Positions 54,445 through 64,000 of a stretch of 64,000 nucleotides of DNA are shown here, piece after piece. The stretch is from Chrysopilus asiliformis (lineage: Eukaryota; Arthropoda; Insecta; Diptera; Rhagionidae), in assembly GCA_964034945.1 (NCBI GenBank), contig OZ035960.1, positions 46,665,002 to 46,729,001 on the forward strand, in the 5' to 3' direction. The notes beneath the pieces are model-generated. The model was not told the origin of the DNA, searched no databases, and saw only the letters and a list, made by a program, of their open reading frames with translations. The stretch's first letter is position 1; every line of letters starts with the position of its first letter. Both the position numbers and the translations under genes were made by a program.

Positions 54445-54540
54445 TCAGTGGTAAAGTGCACGGAATAGAAACACACAACTGGGAATACAACAAACTTTAC
54501 GCTCGGGAGTTCGAATCCCGGTCGCGACCAATTTTTTTTC
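54445..54540 (+). other. tRNA-like half (T arm) with poly-T terminator
   Basis: CGGGAGTTCGAATCCCG is a perfect five-pair T arm with a box B (GTTCGAATCC), followed by GTCGCGACCA and eight T. A weak D-arm text (CAGTGGTAAAGTGC) lies upstream. No acceptor 5' half pairs with the 3' half, so this is a tRNA pseudogene or SINE head, not a working tRNA. Confidence 0.4.
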
Positions 54541-57050
54541 CATTTTCTTACATTTTTATCTTTTTTTATTCGAAAAATGTAAATTAGTTGATAAATATAA
54601 GCGTTTGGTGCGAATCAAATACTCAAATTCATTAAAAGTAGTGATTAAAAGTGTTTTCAGAAATTATTTTGAAAATTCTTTGCCCAAAAGTACTTTGCAC
54701 GTCCTTTCCAAAGTAGTTTCAACTTTCTGCGTCGGACATGGGACAAAATAGAACCACTGTACTTTCAAAGCACTTTGAAAAACTACAGAAAGCACTTTTA
54801 AACCACTTTATGCTTCAGAGAGATTCAATTTGAAGTTAAAAAAAATTTTTTTTTGCTCGAGGTTTAAAATAGCTTCAAATGTGATTAAATTTAAAACTAT
54901 AAACGTCGATAAAATTTAAAAAGCCCTAAAAAAAGAGCGAATAAAACAAAGTTTTAAAAAAATCAAGAAAAAAAAAATTTCTGCCGGCTTTCGATGACCA
55001 TTTGAAGGTCACGTAATTACATAACGTAAATAACGGCTAAAAAAAACTTTCGCGTTCTTTGGCTCGAATGATTATTTTTAGATTTTTTTTTTAAATTGCA
55101 ACAAAGTACCACAAATAATTGACTTGTACTCTAATTGAGATAAATAATTTAATTAAAAGCCAAATTTAGAGGGTCGAGAATGTCTTCGGTAAAGGTCAAG
55201 TTTATCAAAGGCGGCGATAGTGGAAATCGGCCTTTAGAATTTTTCCCAATGCAAGATCTTGTTCTTGTTTCTGTCTGATGACAATTAATTAGATTCTAAT
55301 TAGAAAATTTGTAAAAAAAATTTTTTTTCATTAAAACGGGAATGATTTTTCTTCATTTTCCGCTGTTATTTCTAATTTTTTTCGCTTAGCAGAATATCGA
55401 AAAATTGCTTCAATTGGAAAATGGATTTTTAAAGAGATTTGTGTAAAAATGATTGCCATTTCTATTAAAAACTGCTTACTAAAGTTCTAGAATAGCAAAG
55501 AAAGGAATTAATGATTGAAAACGAAGAAATTGTGAATTTTTTCTTATATTTTCCAAGGTCGAAGAAAGGTCAAAGACAACCGGTCATTTTTTCATTCGAT
55601 TTTCTTCGTAATTTTTAACAGGATTTCCGCAGAAACTAGGATTATTGTTAATTTACGGTTTAATTAGATCGATTACTTATTTGAAAATAATTAAACTTTT
55701 CTATTATTCGATATAAAAGTCCCACGCAAGCACAAAAAAGGTTAAGTTTGACACAAAAAATTCGCGTTGGGGTATTTTCTCAGCACCGGATTTGTTTTTA
55801 TTGCAACTATTCGTGGATTATTAACAAATTTGGAATTTTTTTATTTGAGAAAACTACTTACAGATTTCGTTCAGAAGAATTCCCTAACAACTGCTCTCGT
55901 CGAATTTTCACCCAACACTAGTGATTTTTTTTAATTGGAAGAAGTACCAAAGTCAAACGAAGGACAAAAGCCTGACAGTTCATCGGTTTTTCAATCAAAC
56001 CACTGGCGCTGCATAATGTGAGCTAAGCGAAAAACAGCCAACCGAAATGTTCGTACGGTGGAAATTGCGGTGTAGACTGATGAAAAAATGCGTAGATTCA
56101 GACAAAGTGCAGTAGAGTAAATTCCGTTGAAGAAATTTAAAGTTTTACTATTGCACATCAAATTCACTGTTTTGCAGATCAAATTGATCTTTATCACATC
56201 AAATTGGCGATTTCTCACACTAAAATCCACATCACATTGACGGTCTTGCAAACCACATGCGCCACTTTACAAATCAAATTCATCTATTTCTTCTTTTTGA
56301 TGAATTGTATTTTTGTAAAGGTTTTCCGAGTTAAAAGAAAAGACAAAATATTTTTAGCATTTTCAATCACATTTTTATAAATCTCTACAAAAAATCAAAT
56401 TTTGGCAAAGAAAAACCACCAACATTTTTTTAGACGAATTTGGTTTGTAAATCTTCTAATTTGATGTGTAAAAGGTTGTATTTGGACTAAAAAAATTTAA
56501 TAGATAGGTATTTGGAGTCCGTTTTTTTATTAAATATTTTGCTTTTATGATTTTTACGGACTTCTCGATCAAAAAGGATGTTGTACATTGTTTTTATTCA
56601 TTTCCAATGTTTCTTTATTTTAAACCATTTGCGGAAGCATGTAAAATTCATAATGTTATATTATGTTTTTCAGTTTAATGTTTTTTAGCAACAAGCAATA
56701 GAAAATGTCTTTTACAAAATTAAAAAGCAAATTATGGAGGGGGCTTTAAATATTAAAATTATTATTAAACATTATATAGAATGTTTGAAAACTGAAATAA
56801 CGGTACTAAAACTGCTTTTAAAGGGCATAAATTAAAAGTGGCCCAAAAAATTTCTGGCGTAAAACCAATGGTGAAATTAGAATATGTAATTATTCAGATT
56901 TGAAAAATAACATTTAAAAATTGTAGTGGATTTTTTTTTTATGTTTTTAGTTATTTATTAACACTGTTGTCAAATTATCGGTAAAAATTTTGGTACAATA
57001 TTGTTTTTTTCGCAGTTTGACTGTTCAAAATTTTTTTATTTAAATGCTGA
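54541..57050. other. Long non-coding stretch
   Basis: AT-rich; no frame with coding character, no bordered mobile element. Around 56140-56270 several loose ATCAAATT(G/C) units repeat. Confidence 0.4.
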
Positions 57051-57548
57051 AACACATAGGACTGCAAAGTCGACTGTGACTGCGACTGCGGCGTCAAGTT
57101 TGACATCGAAAAATTTAGCGACCAGGTATTTACATGGAGTGACACACATGACGACGTCGACTGTGACTGCAGCTGCGACGTATTTTTTAGCCAAAATTCT
57201 AAATTCGACGTTGCGTCGTGAGGGTGCCAACGAAACTTTTAGAAAAAATCTGGGTTGACAATACCAAAACCTTTGTGCAATGTTCGTACAGCACTAGAAA
57301 ATTTATGTACATCAAATACACACATGAAATTAGTATTAATTTTCGATAATTTTCAAATCCCACAAGCATTTTTATTATTTTCCTTTAACACGATAGACAA
57401 ATTTCATTACACAAATGTCAAATTTGTTGTTGTTGAAGTGCTGCACGACGTTCCATGTGTTCCACTCCACGTTTCGACTGCGACGTCAACTGCGTAACCG
57501 ACGGCACAGTCGACGTCCCAGTCGAACTCACAGTCCTATCTGTTTAGG
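57051..57548. mobile_element. MITE with GTCGAC-rich arms
   Basis: AACACATAGGACTGCAAAGT, CGACTGTGACTGCGAC at the left and the complement of the right end (AAACAGATAGGACTGTGAGT, TCGACTGGGACGTCGAC) form the inverted repeat. A second internal GACGTCGACTGTGACTGCAG block lies at about 57150. No clear duplication. Confidence 0.65.
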
Positions 57549-58004
57549 GCATAATTCTTTGGTTAATTATTTTATTTTAGTGGTGACCACACGCCTTTTA
57601 TTTCAAAATTCATTTAGTTTCTGAAATTGTCATTTTGACATTTATTTAAATGACATGTCCTTTAAGCAATTTTCACAAATGTCTGATCTGTCTCCTAAAT
57701 TTCGATGGCAAAGCTAAAACAAAAATTGCTTGGCCTTTTTTTTTCAAGAAAGTCGTTTAATTTTTTGAGTCCAATTGAACTTGCTTTTTTGTTGAAGGAA
57801 AATTTTCGCTTAGCTCAAATTTTTTTTGTAAGAATTTCCGCTTGTGGTATATTCATATAAGAAAATGGTCTGTATAGCATACCTTCGTCCTTTTTGAGCT
57901 TTCAAAAGATTATAAATAGAAATATGACCTATAGCATAGTTGCGCTGTCGCATTGTATGATTTTTAAGACAGCTAACGGAATTTCGATGGTTTTCTTTTC
58001 AAAA

Positions 58005-58030
58005 AATAATAATAATAATAATAATAATAA
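58005..58030. repeat. AAT microsatellite at the LINE 3' end
   Basis: About 8.7 copies of AAT on the plus strand, immediately beyond the 3' region of the minus-strand LINE. Confidence 0.9.
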
Positions 58031-58290
58031 GGTTTATTTCAAAAATTTAACAAATATGTCAACAATTACCGAATTCAAATAAACTGTCTGACATAAGGTC
58101 TTGTCTGTCAGGATTGGCTATTTACTTAAATTTACTTCACTCCATATGAACAATTTGAAAAATAAAACTAAACAAAATAATTGATTTAACAGAAGAAAAA
58201 ATAAAAACGAATAATTCTAATATCTAATCAAAAAGTAATCTCAAATTCAGTGTATAATTTTGATGTATGTTGCTGTTATGTATTAACCCT

Positions 58291-61200
58291 TCAAGAGTTA
58301 AATTCACTGATGAGACTTTCGCGGTAACTCCATGCCTTGATACAATAGTTAGCGAGTCTTAAAAAGTCAGTCCCGTTAAGTTCTGCCAAAACTTCTTCTT
58401 CACTTAAACTGTCTTTTCCGAAAAAGCTTCTTCTAGTTTCTCGTAGAATCGGGCAGCTTCCAATAAAGTGAACCACGGTTTCGTTTTCGTTAAGGTTGCA
58501 CATCGAGCATGTTTCAGTTCCTGCATTTCTGAATGCATTTGTATTTAGACCCAGTAAACCAGCCCTTGCCTTGAAAATCCAGCTTAGAAGTCTATTGTCG
58601 TTGATCTGCCTAAAGTATTCTTTTCCCCCTTCGCGATCTAGGAGATGATATACGCCGTGTGTGGTATTTTCTGCAGCTTTTTCGCGGTCTTTTAGGTGTT
58701 CTTGTTCTCTCTTATTGTTCAGAATTTGACTAAATAGCTCCCTCCATTCCCTTTGTCTTCCATACCATGCACCCAGTTCTAATCCACTTTGTCTAGCTAG
58801 TTCTTTTAAGTTTACATACCAATCTAACTCTGACTCGATTGCTTTTATAGCCAATTTTCTTGGTAGCCTTTGCTCGTCTAGTGTGAACAATATTTTCCAA
58901 ATATAAGACATATGGACTCTTAGAGTGTATAAAGATATAGGCTCAGTGCTTGTCTCTATTCTCAGTATGTAACTAGGAGTGAATTGTGGAAGGTATAAAG
59001 CTTTTTTCAAGAAAAAACGCCCAAGCTTCTCTAGTGCTTCATGTTCTACCCCTCCCCAAACCTGCGATGCATAACATGCACTAACTCTAGAAATGGCATT
59101 AAATATTCTAATTTTTTCCTGAAAATTTATTTCCTTTTTGTTCAAGAACCTGTTCCATACAAAGTTAATTGCACTTTTACTAGCCGCGACTCTATCAATG
59201 AAATTGCAGTGCAGCTTCAAAGATGGCGTTAGGTTCACCCCTAGGTACATGTAGTCTTTAGCTATATCAATTTTCTCACCTTCCAAATACCATTCATCAT
59301 TCCTTGCACGTCTGCCCCCAGTTTCTTTCATAATCATTATTTTTGATTTTGATAAATTAATGACCAGGCCCCATTTTTTGCAGTACTCTGAGAATCTGTT
59401 GATCATAGCTTGTAGTATTTTCCCATCTTCTGCCAACAATACAATATCATCTGCATACGCTAAAAGTCGCACCACCAGCTCACCCAACACTACACCACCG
59501 CCTACCTCTTCTTCAAGGTCATTGATGAAAAGCGCGAATAACAGGGGACTTAGGATACAGCCTTGTTTCACTCCACACCCTGTCTTGAACCACTCTGAGA
59601 AGTTTTTACCATCCCACACTGCTGCCCATGTATCACTATATATTTTTTTCACCACTTGTAAAAATTTCTCCGATATTCCCATTTTTGACAGTTTGTAAAC
59701 GAGCGCTTCTCTATTTATACCATCAAAGGCATCTTTGAGGTCTATAAAGAAGCAATATATTTTCTTTGTTCCACTTTTCCATTTTAGTTTTATTATATTG
59801 AACAATGAAAATATATTATCTATTGTGGAATAGCCTTTCCGAAAACCGGCCTGGAATTCGGGGAGTTTTCCGTGATCCTCTACCCAAGCGCATAATCTAT
59901 TATTCAGGATACCCGCGAAGATTTTGTAAATACTATTGAGGAACGAAATTCCTCTGTAATTACTTGCCTCGTCAAGGCTACCTTTTTTATGTATCGGAAA
60001 AATTACTGCCTTGGTAAATACATCTTCCAGATCCCCCCCTTCCATAATTCTATTATAGATCCCTAGCAATATAATCTTGAGCCTATCTGGTCCGTACTTA
60101 AAGAACTCTGCGGGTACCCTATCCTCCCCTGCGGCTTTGTTACACTTTAAATTTGCAAGGACTGCATCTAGTTCCTCTATATGTATTTCACCATCTAACT
60201 CATCGTCTGCAAAGTTTTGACTAGCATTAGGTTCATCTAAAATCTCTACCACCATTGTCTGATTGAGTACGGACTCAAAGTATTCTTTTAGGTCAGTAGC
60301 ATTAAGTGCGCCTATTACGTTGTAATTCGAGTTTTTAAGCTCTTTTGCCCATTTCCACCATTCTCTCGAATCTCTACTATTCCTTAATTTTTCACCTATA
60401 TCGTTATAGTACCTATCTTTTTCTGCTCTGCATATCTGCTTAAATGTTTGATTCGCTCGTAGATAATTTTCGTTAGAGATATTTCCATCTAAACCTTTTG
60501 CCTTAGCCTTTCGAAGTATTTTAAGCCATTTGAAAGAAATATTTCTTGCTTTTTCGCACGCTGCACTATACCATTTTTGTTTAGCTACTAGCGACTTCAA
60601 AGATCTATGTGGCACAACCGCGGAAATGGCTTCTATGACGTCTTTTCCTGAAATGTCATTTCCCCCCTTTTGCTCTTCCAGTTCGAGTAACCTAGCACCC
60701 ACCTTTTCTCTATATTGCTCTGTTTCATTGCCATTCCATCTTAATTTTGGAACCAACTCTCTTGTTACTCCCTTGGTCACATTAACTTGGATCACTAGTT
60801 CCAGAGGCATATGATCTGAATACACTTTGTCATGTATTACAAACTTTTTTATAAAGGGAAGAAGGTCTATGTTTGCTACCATTAGATCATTAACTGACGA
60901 ACCCATCGCCCCAATAAAGGTCAATTTACCTATGCTGTCTTCCGTCACCCTTCCATTTAATATAACTGCACCCATTTCATTTATTAATCCTAACATTTTT
61001 CTTCCCCTAGCATTGACCGTTTTATCTTGCGATTGCCTAACTTTTGAAATAAGTGGGTTAAGAGTAACTATTTCGTCACTAATGATTTGCTTCTCCCCTA
61101 TTTGCACATTAAGATCACCAATTATAGAGATACATTCTTTGCTTTGATTTTCCACAAAATGCTTTAATTTTTCGAACTCTTGATCCCAATTATTATAATT

Positions 61201-61548
61201 TAAATAACTAGGTAATATATGCAAATGCTCTCCCGAACTTTCTATCTTCAGAACAGTAAACTCAGACATACTCACAACTTTAACGTTTCGCGTTTCATCA
61301 CACTGTTTTATTGCTATTAAAATTCCTCCCGATGCTCGCCCTCTTGAAGCTATTCTCGTTGCCGATGTCCAGTGTAAAGAAAAGTTTTGAAAGTAGTTCT
61401 TATATATACCAAAGTCTTTTTCCATCACATGTGTTTCGTATAAGCAGCAAACATCAAAATTACTGACAAACCTAAAAAAATCCATAAATAATAATTTATT
61501 AGCCAAACCATTTACATTATATGATAAAAATTTCAATGCGCAATTCAA
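58291..61548 (-). CDS. LINE ORF2: AP-type endonuclease and reverse transcriptase
   Basis: 1085 residues. The endonuclease spans about residues 5-255, with SYNVNGL, Glu38 in LYETH, GDLNVQ, SVNDLMVAN and SDHMPLEL. The reverse transcriptase spans about 450-750, with AGEDRVPAEFF, GFRKGYSTIDN, FIDLKDAFDGI, GCGVKQGCILSPLLFALFIN and the catalytic YADDIVLLA near residue 697. A Cys/His knuckle (CSMCNLNE...HFIGSC) stands near residue 1020. No RNase H domain is evident. It would nick target DNA and copy the element RNA at the nick. All key residues are present. Confidence 0.95.
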   Translation of the reverse strand: MNCALKFLSYNVNGLANKLLFMDFFRFVSNFDVCCLYETHVMEKDFGIYKNYFQNFSLHWTSATRIASRGRASGGILIAIKQCDETRNVKVVSMSEFTVLKIESSGEHLHILPSYLNYNNWDQEFEKLKHFVENQSKECISIIGDLNVQIGEKQIISDEIVTLNPLISKVRQSQDKTVNARGRKMLGLINEMGAVILNGRVTEDSIGKLTFIGAMGSSVNDLMVANIDLLPFIKKFVIHDKVYSDHMPLELVIQVNVTKGVTRELVPKLRWNGNETEQYREKVGARLLELEEQKGGNDISGKDVIEAISAVVPHRSLKSLVAKQKWYSAACEKARNISFKWLKILRKAKAKGLDGNISNENYLRANQTFKQICRAEKDRYYNDIGEKLRNSRDSREWWKWAKELKNSNYNVIGALNATDLKEYFESVLNQTMVVEILDEPNASQNFADDELDGEIHIEELDAVLANLKCNKAAGEDRVPAEFFKYGPDRLKIILLGIYNRIMEGGDLEDVFTKAVIFPIHKKGSLDEASNYRGISFLNSIYKIFAGILNNRLCAWVEDHGKLPEFQAGFRKGYSTIDNIFSLFNIIKLKWKSGTKKIYCFFIDLKDAFDGINREALVYKLSKMGISEKFLQVVKKIYSDTWAAVWDGKNFSEWFKTGCGVKQGCILSPLLFALFINDLEEEVGGGVVLGELVVRLLAYADDIVLLAEDGKILQAMINRFSEYCKKWGLVINLSKSKIMIMKETGGRRARNDEWYLEGEKIDIAKDYMYLGVNLTPSLKLHCNFIDRVAASKSAINFVWNRFLNKKEINFQEKIRIFNAISRVSACYASQVWGGVEHEALEKLGRFFLKKALYLPQFTPSYILRIETSTEPISLYTLRVHMSYIWKILFTLDEQRLPRKLAIKAIESELDWYVNLKELARQSGLELGAWYGRQREWRELFSQILNNKREQEHLKDREKAAENTTHGVYHLLDREGGKEYFRQINDNRLLSWIFKARAGLLGLNTNAFRNAGTETCSMCNLNENETVVHFIGSCPILRETRRSFFGKDSLSEEEVLAELNGTDFLRLANYCIKAWSYRESLISEFNS

Positions 61549-61584
61549 TTCTTTTACTCCCTTTTCCTGACAGACTGCGTTTCC

Positions 61585-62427
61585 CTACTTCGTCCGCTCC
61601 TCTTTTGCTAGGTTCTCCTCCTGTTCCAGATCCTTATAGAGTTCCGAAAAGTTTGAGTTGCATATTGTGTTCAGTACCTGGATTCCATCTTTTTCACCAC
61701 AATGAAGGCGATCATCTCTCCATATGAATTTTTGTCCCTCCGCGTACATTACTTCTCCTCTCACTTTGATTTTTATGCTCCGATTTCCTTTTTGGATATG
61801 TCTGCGCACCATCAAAAGCTTATTTCGTCTCGCCAGCACTTGTTTAGAAAAATCTCTGTCCACGCTGATCTGAGTACCTCTTAACTTGTATGTATTTTTT
61901 AATATTTTAAACACCTCCGACTTGCTTCCGAACTCCACCAAAAAACTTGGCTTTTCCGAATTTTGTCCCAGCAGAGAGACTCTTTCGACGTTTATGTTTT
62001 CCGGAATCATGAGCACTTCCTTACATAAGGCTTGAATCTCTCGGGTCATATCTTCTTTACGTTGGATGCCTCTCCAAACCAAACGTTTTGCACACATATC
62101 TTTTTCCATTTGTTCCATACGTCGATCGCTGTCTTGTTGTTTCTTCTCCAGCTCGCAGATCTTCTTTTGGAGCTTTGTGCTTTCGTCTTTCAGATTCCTT
62201 AGTTCGTCGTATAATACTCCGAGGTCATCTTTTGTAGCTAATTTGGCAATTTCTTCCTTTATGACGCTTCTGATTGTTCCTATCAAATTCTGCCAATTCT
62301 CTGCTTCGCCCATAGTTGGAATTGAAATGGAAGTATTTTTTTGAAATTTTCTGGCTTTGTTGGTTTCTTCCTCTGGTGAAAGATCACTCCTCGGTCTCTT
62401 GTTTATTAAGTTATTGTTTTTTGACAT
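61585..62427 (-). CDS. LINE ORF1: coiled-coil RNA-binding protein
   Basis: 280 residues. A basic Lys/Arg-rich start (NKRPRSDLSPEEE) is followed by a heptad-rich coiled coil at about 60-115 (LRNLKDESTKLQKKICELEK), then an RRM-like region (LVWRGIQR, VERVSLLGQ, PSFLVEFGSKSEVFKILKNT) and a basic C-terminal part (LARRNKLLMVRRHIQKGNRS). This is the layout of L1-type ORF1 proteins that coat element RNA. It precedes ORF2 by 36 bases, so ORF2 is probably reached by reinitiation. Confidence 0.85.
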   Translation of the reverse strand: MSKNNNLINKRPRSDLSPEEETNKARKFQKNTSISIPTMGEAENWQNLIGTIRSVIKEEIAKLATKDDLGVLYDELRNLKDESTKLQKKICELEKKQQDSDRRMEQMEKDMCAKRLVWRGIQRKEDMTREIQALCKEVLMIPENINVERVSLLGQNSEKPSFLVEFGSKSEVFKILKNTYKLRGTQISVDRDFSKQVLARRNKLLMVRRHIQKGNRSIKIKVRGEVMYAEGQKFIWRDDRLHCGEKDGIQVLNTICNSNFSELYKDLEQEENLAKEERTK

Positions 62428-62510
62428 CTATACCGTGCCAACTTGTGAGGTTAGAATGTCGTTCGACAAAAAAGGATGTTTACTAAAATTAGATCGCCGA
62501 ATCAGGTTTC

Positions 62511-63466
62511 TTTTTTTTTTTTAAACGTAGATAATTCTGCTTCTGCCGATATGCTTATTATTTTTTTCCCGAAATGTTTATTTACTTTTTAGAATTGAAA
62601 AATATACTATTCAATTTTTTTCGCTGTTCCTTCAACACCAGTGTTGCCAACCTTCAACTCTTTTCAAAAAATATAATGAAGCATAAAAATTTTCCTCAAT
62701 TTTTAATATATTTATTAAAAAAATATTTATTTTATAACAAAGTCAGGTTAATAATAGAAATAATATTGATTCTCTTATTTTCATATTTTTTAAGATTTAT
62801 TAAAATTAAAGATTGCGTTTTATGCAATTGTGTGATATTTTCATTATTTGTTGCATTCGATTCTATTGCTAAATTTTTGCTTGATTTCGATAAAAATGTT
62901 GTTTTTAAAATATACAGTTTATTTTTTTTAATGATTTGGATAAAATTATTCTCTCTAAAATCATAACAGTCTACCTCTAACAGTTAAATATAATTTTTTG
63001 CTTGTTTTCTACAAAAAAATCAATGCAACATTCAATAGAGACGTTAGCAATTTAAGCGTCTGTGTTTATGCCTTTAAAGTTAATTGCTTATATTTCACAC
63101 ATAAAAAATATTTTTGTCATTTTCCTTACAATTTAATAATATTACAATAATAGTAAAAATACAGTACAATAATGATAAGCTGCTTTTAATTATATTTATT
63201 AGATATCATTATTTATAACCATTTATTTTTGCTTTTTTAAAATGTAAATAATTATTCTCTAAAAATGCTTTCAATTATGTTTAACGCAAATACAAAAAAA
63301 CTATGCAATAAAAATGTTAAGAAAAACGGCAAAATAGATTTAAGTAGTAATAGTAAAAAAATTGTTTTCTGCCTCATTTCGTCAAAAAATATTAAAACTA
63401 ATACACAATAGTGCTGACAAAATTTTTTTTTTGCTTTGTTTAACATTTAATCATGATTTTCTTAAG
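62511..63466. other. Very AT-rich stretch, probably intron or 3' UTR DNA
   Basis: A 130-codon plus-strand frame at 62574-62966 is all Phe/Leu/Ile/Lys, as expected of chance frames in AT-rich DNA. The right part follows a minus-strand stop codon at 63467 and may be 3' UTR. Confidence 0.35.
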
Positions 63467-63550
63467 TTAAATAACTTGTGGTAGAGGTGCGTCGAAATGT
63501 GCGGGAACTGTTCCCAGGGCATCGGCGCTTGTACGTTCTGGATTGCAATT
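63467..63550 (-). CDS. Terminal coding exon of an unrecognised gene entering from the right
   Basis: A textbook acceptor (TTTTCCTTCAATTTCAG) precedes 27 codons and a TAA stop: it begins NCNPERTSADALGTVP and ends DAPLPQVI. The segment is far richer in G and C than the DNA on both sides, and only this frame is open. The rest of the gene must lie beyond 64000, with a DINE-like repeat in its last intron. I do not recognise the protein. Confidence 0.6.
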   Translation of the reverse strand, partial: NCNPERTSADALGTVPAHFDAPLPQVI

Positions 63551-63667
63551 CTGAAATTGAAGGAAAATAAAATGTCAAAACTGATTTAGTTTGTTTTAAA
63601 ATAAGTTAGACTGTCTTCGGTTTGTTTGTGATACTAGATGCAAAAATGTCTTCGGTTTGTTTGTAAA

Positions 63668-64000
63668 TCATACTAATATATAAAAATGAGTTGGTGTCTG
63701 TCTGTCTGTCTGTTCCTCTTTCACGCAAAAACGGCTGAACCGATTGACTTGAAATTTGGCATGAGTGTCTGCGGTAGTTCTGGTTCCAACATAGGTATAC
63801 GGAAAAGGAGCGCGAGGGGTGCGGGGAGTAAGGGGAGGGGGTAAAGTGATTTCGAAACTTAGTTTTTGCGTTATGTTACTCTTTCGCGGGGAAACTACTA
63901 AACCGATTGGCCTGAAATTTGGCATAGATGTTCGTCGGGGGTCCAGCCCCAACATAGACCCATTAAAAAGTAGCCCGAGTGGTGGGGGGAGTAAGGGGAG
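63668..64000 (+). mobile_element. DINE-1-like repeat, family B, cut by the window edge
   Basis: Reverse of 28681-29060: a (GTCT)n array, TTTCACGCAAAAACGGCTGA, ACCGATTGACTTGAAATTTG, G-rich run, then CCGATTGGCCTGAAATTTGG and ACATAGACCCATTAAAAAG. Very similar to the other copy apart from the G/C runs. Confidence 0.55.

Larger units (their letters stand above)
58005..62510 (-). mobile_element. Near full-length two-ORF non-LTR retrotransposon
   Basis: It has a short 5' leader (62428 to about 62510), ORF1 (62427-61585), a 36-base gap, ORF2 (61548-58291) and a 3' region ending in a trinucleotide repeat (TTA on the element's strand, 58030-58005). Both ORFs are open without breaks, so it may be young or active. 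Domain order endonuclease then reverse transcriptase places it among APE-type LINEs; the clade is not assigned. A T-rich text on both flanks (GGTTTTCTTTTC and GGTTTCTTTTTT) could be an imperfect target duplication. Confidence 0.85.

Noticed and set aside
62574..62966. 130-codon plus-strand frame with membrane-like composition
   Set aside because: Phe/Leu/Ile/Lys composition is what AT-rich random DNA gives; no start context, bias or domain.

Overview
This window is eukaryotic nuclear DNA, almost certainly from a fly (Diptera) or a close relative. It is AT-rich, its genes are split by GT-AG introns, and a PTEN gene starts with an N-terminus very like that recalled for Drosophila Pten (MANTLSLMTN). 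Exons are few; most of the sequence is intron or intergenic DNA filled with small transposons, often nested. All calls come from reading the sequence; no database search was run.

Genes, all on the minus strand: (1) a terminal coding exon of an unrecognised gene at 4843-5285; (2) Pten, with eight coding exons between 20927 and 11862 encoding phosphatase and C2 domains plus a very long low-complexity tail; (3) the ATAD1/Msp1/nmd AAA-ATPase in three exons (46628-45370); (4) Gapdh with an uninterrupted 332-codon CDS (51629-50631); (5) a two-ORF non-LTR retrotransposon with both ORFs open (62427-58291); (6) the 27-codon terminal exon of an unrecognised gene (63550-63467) whose body lies beyond the right edge. 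Gene-poor, repeat-poor blocks at about 30.4-32.0 kb and 38.3-40.3 kb look like promoter or leader regions. A consensus TATA box and a donor site at about 30.7-30.4 kb could belong to Pten, with the leader exon at 21591-20928 downstream.

Mobile DNA: the dominant class is short inverted-repeat elements flanked by 3-bp TTA/TAA duplications (PIF/Harbinger type). At least ten are seen, including one that keeps a transposase N-terminus (48078-49002) and a 251-bp twin pair. There are also piggyBac-type elements at TTAA, hAT-type elements with 8-bp duplications, a Tigger/pogo-like element, a mariner remnant broken by two Harbinger-type insertions, a tRNA-derived SINE split by another, and DINE-1/Helentron-like repeats with GTCT/GTCC arrays. 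Several insertions can be undone on paper to restore the interrupted site, which fixes their borders and relative ages.

Most notable: an apparent one-base frameshift in Pten exon 7 that separates the C2 domain from the 905-codon last exon; an in-frame AUG-initiated 90-codon extension upstream of the usual Pten start; the giant Pten tail itself; and the two orphan terminal exons.
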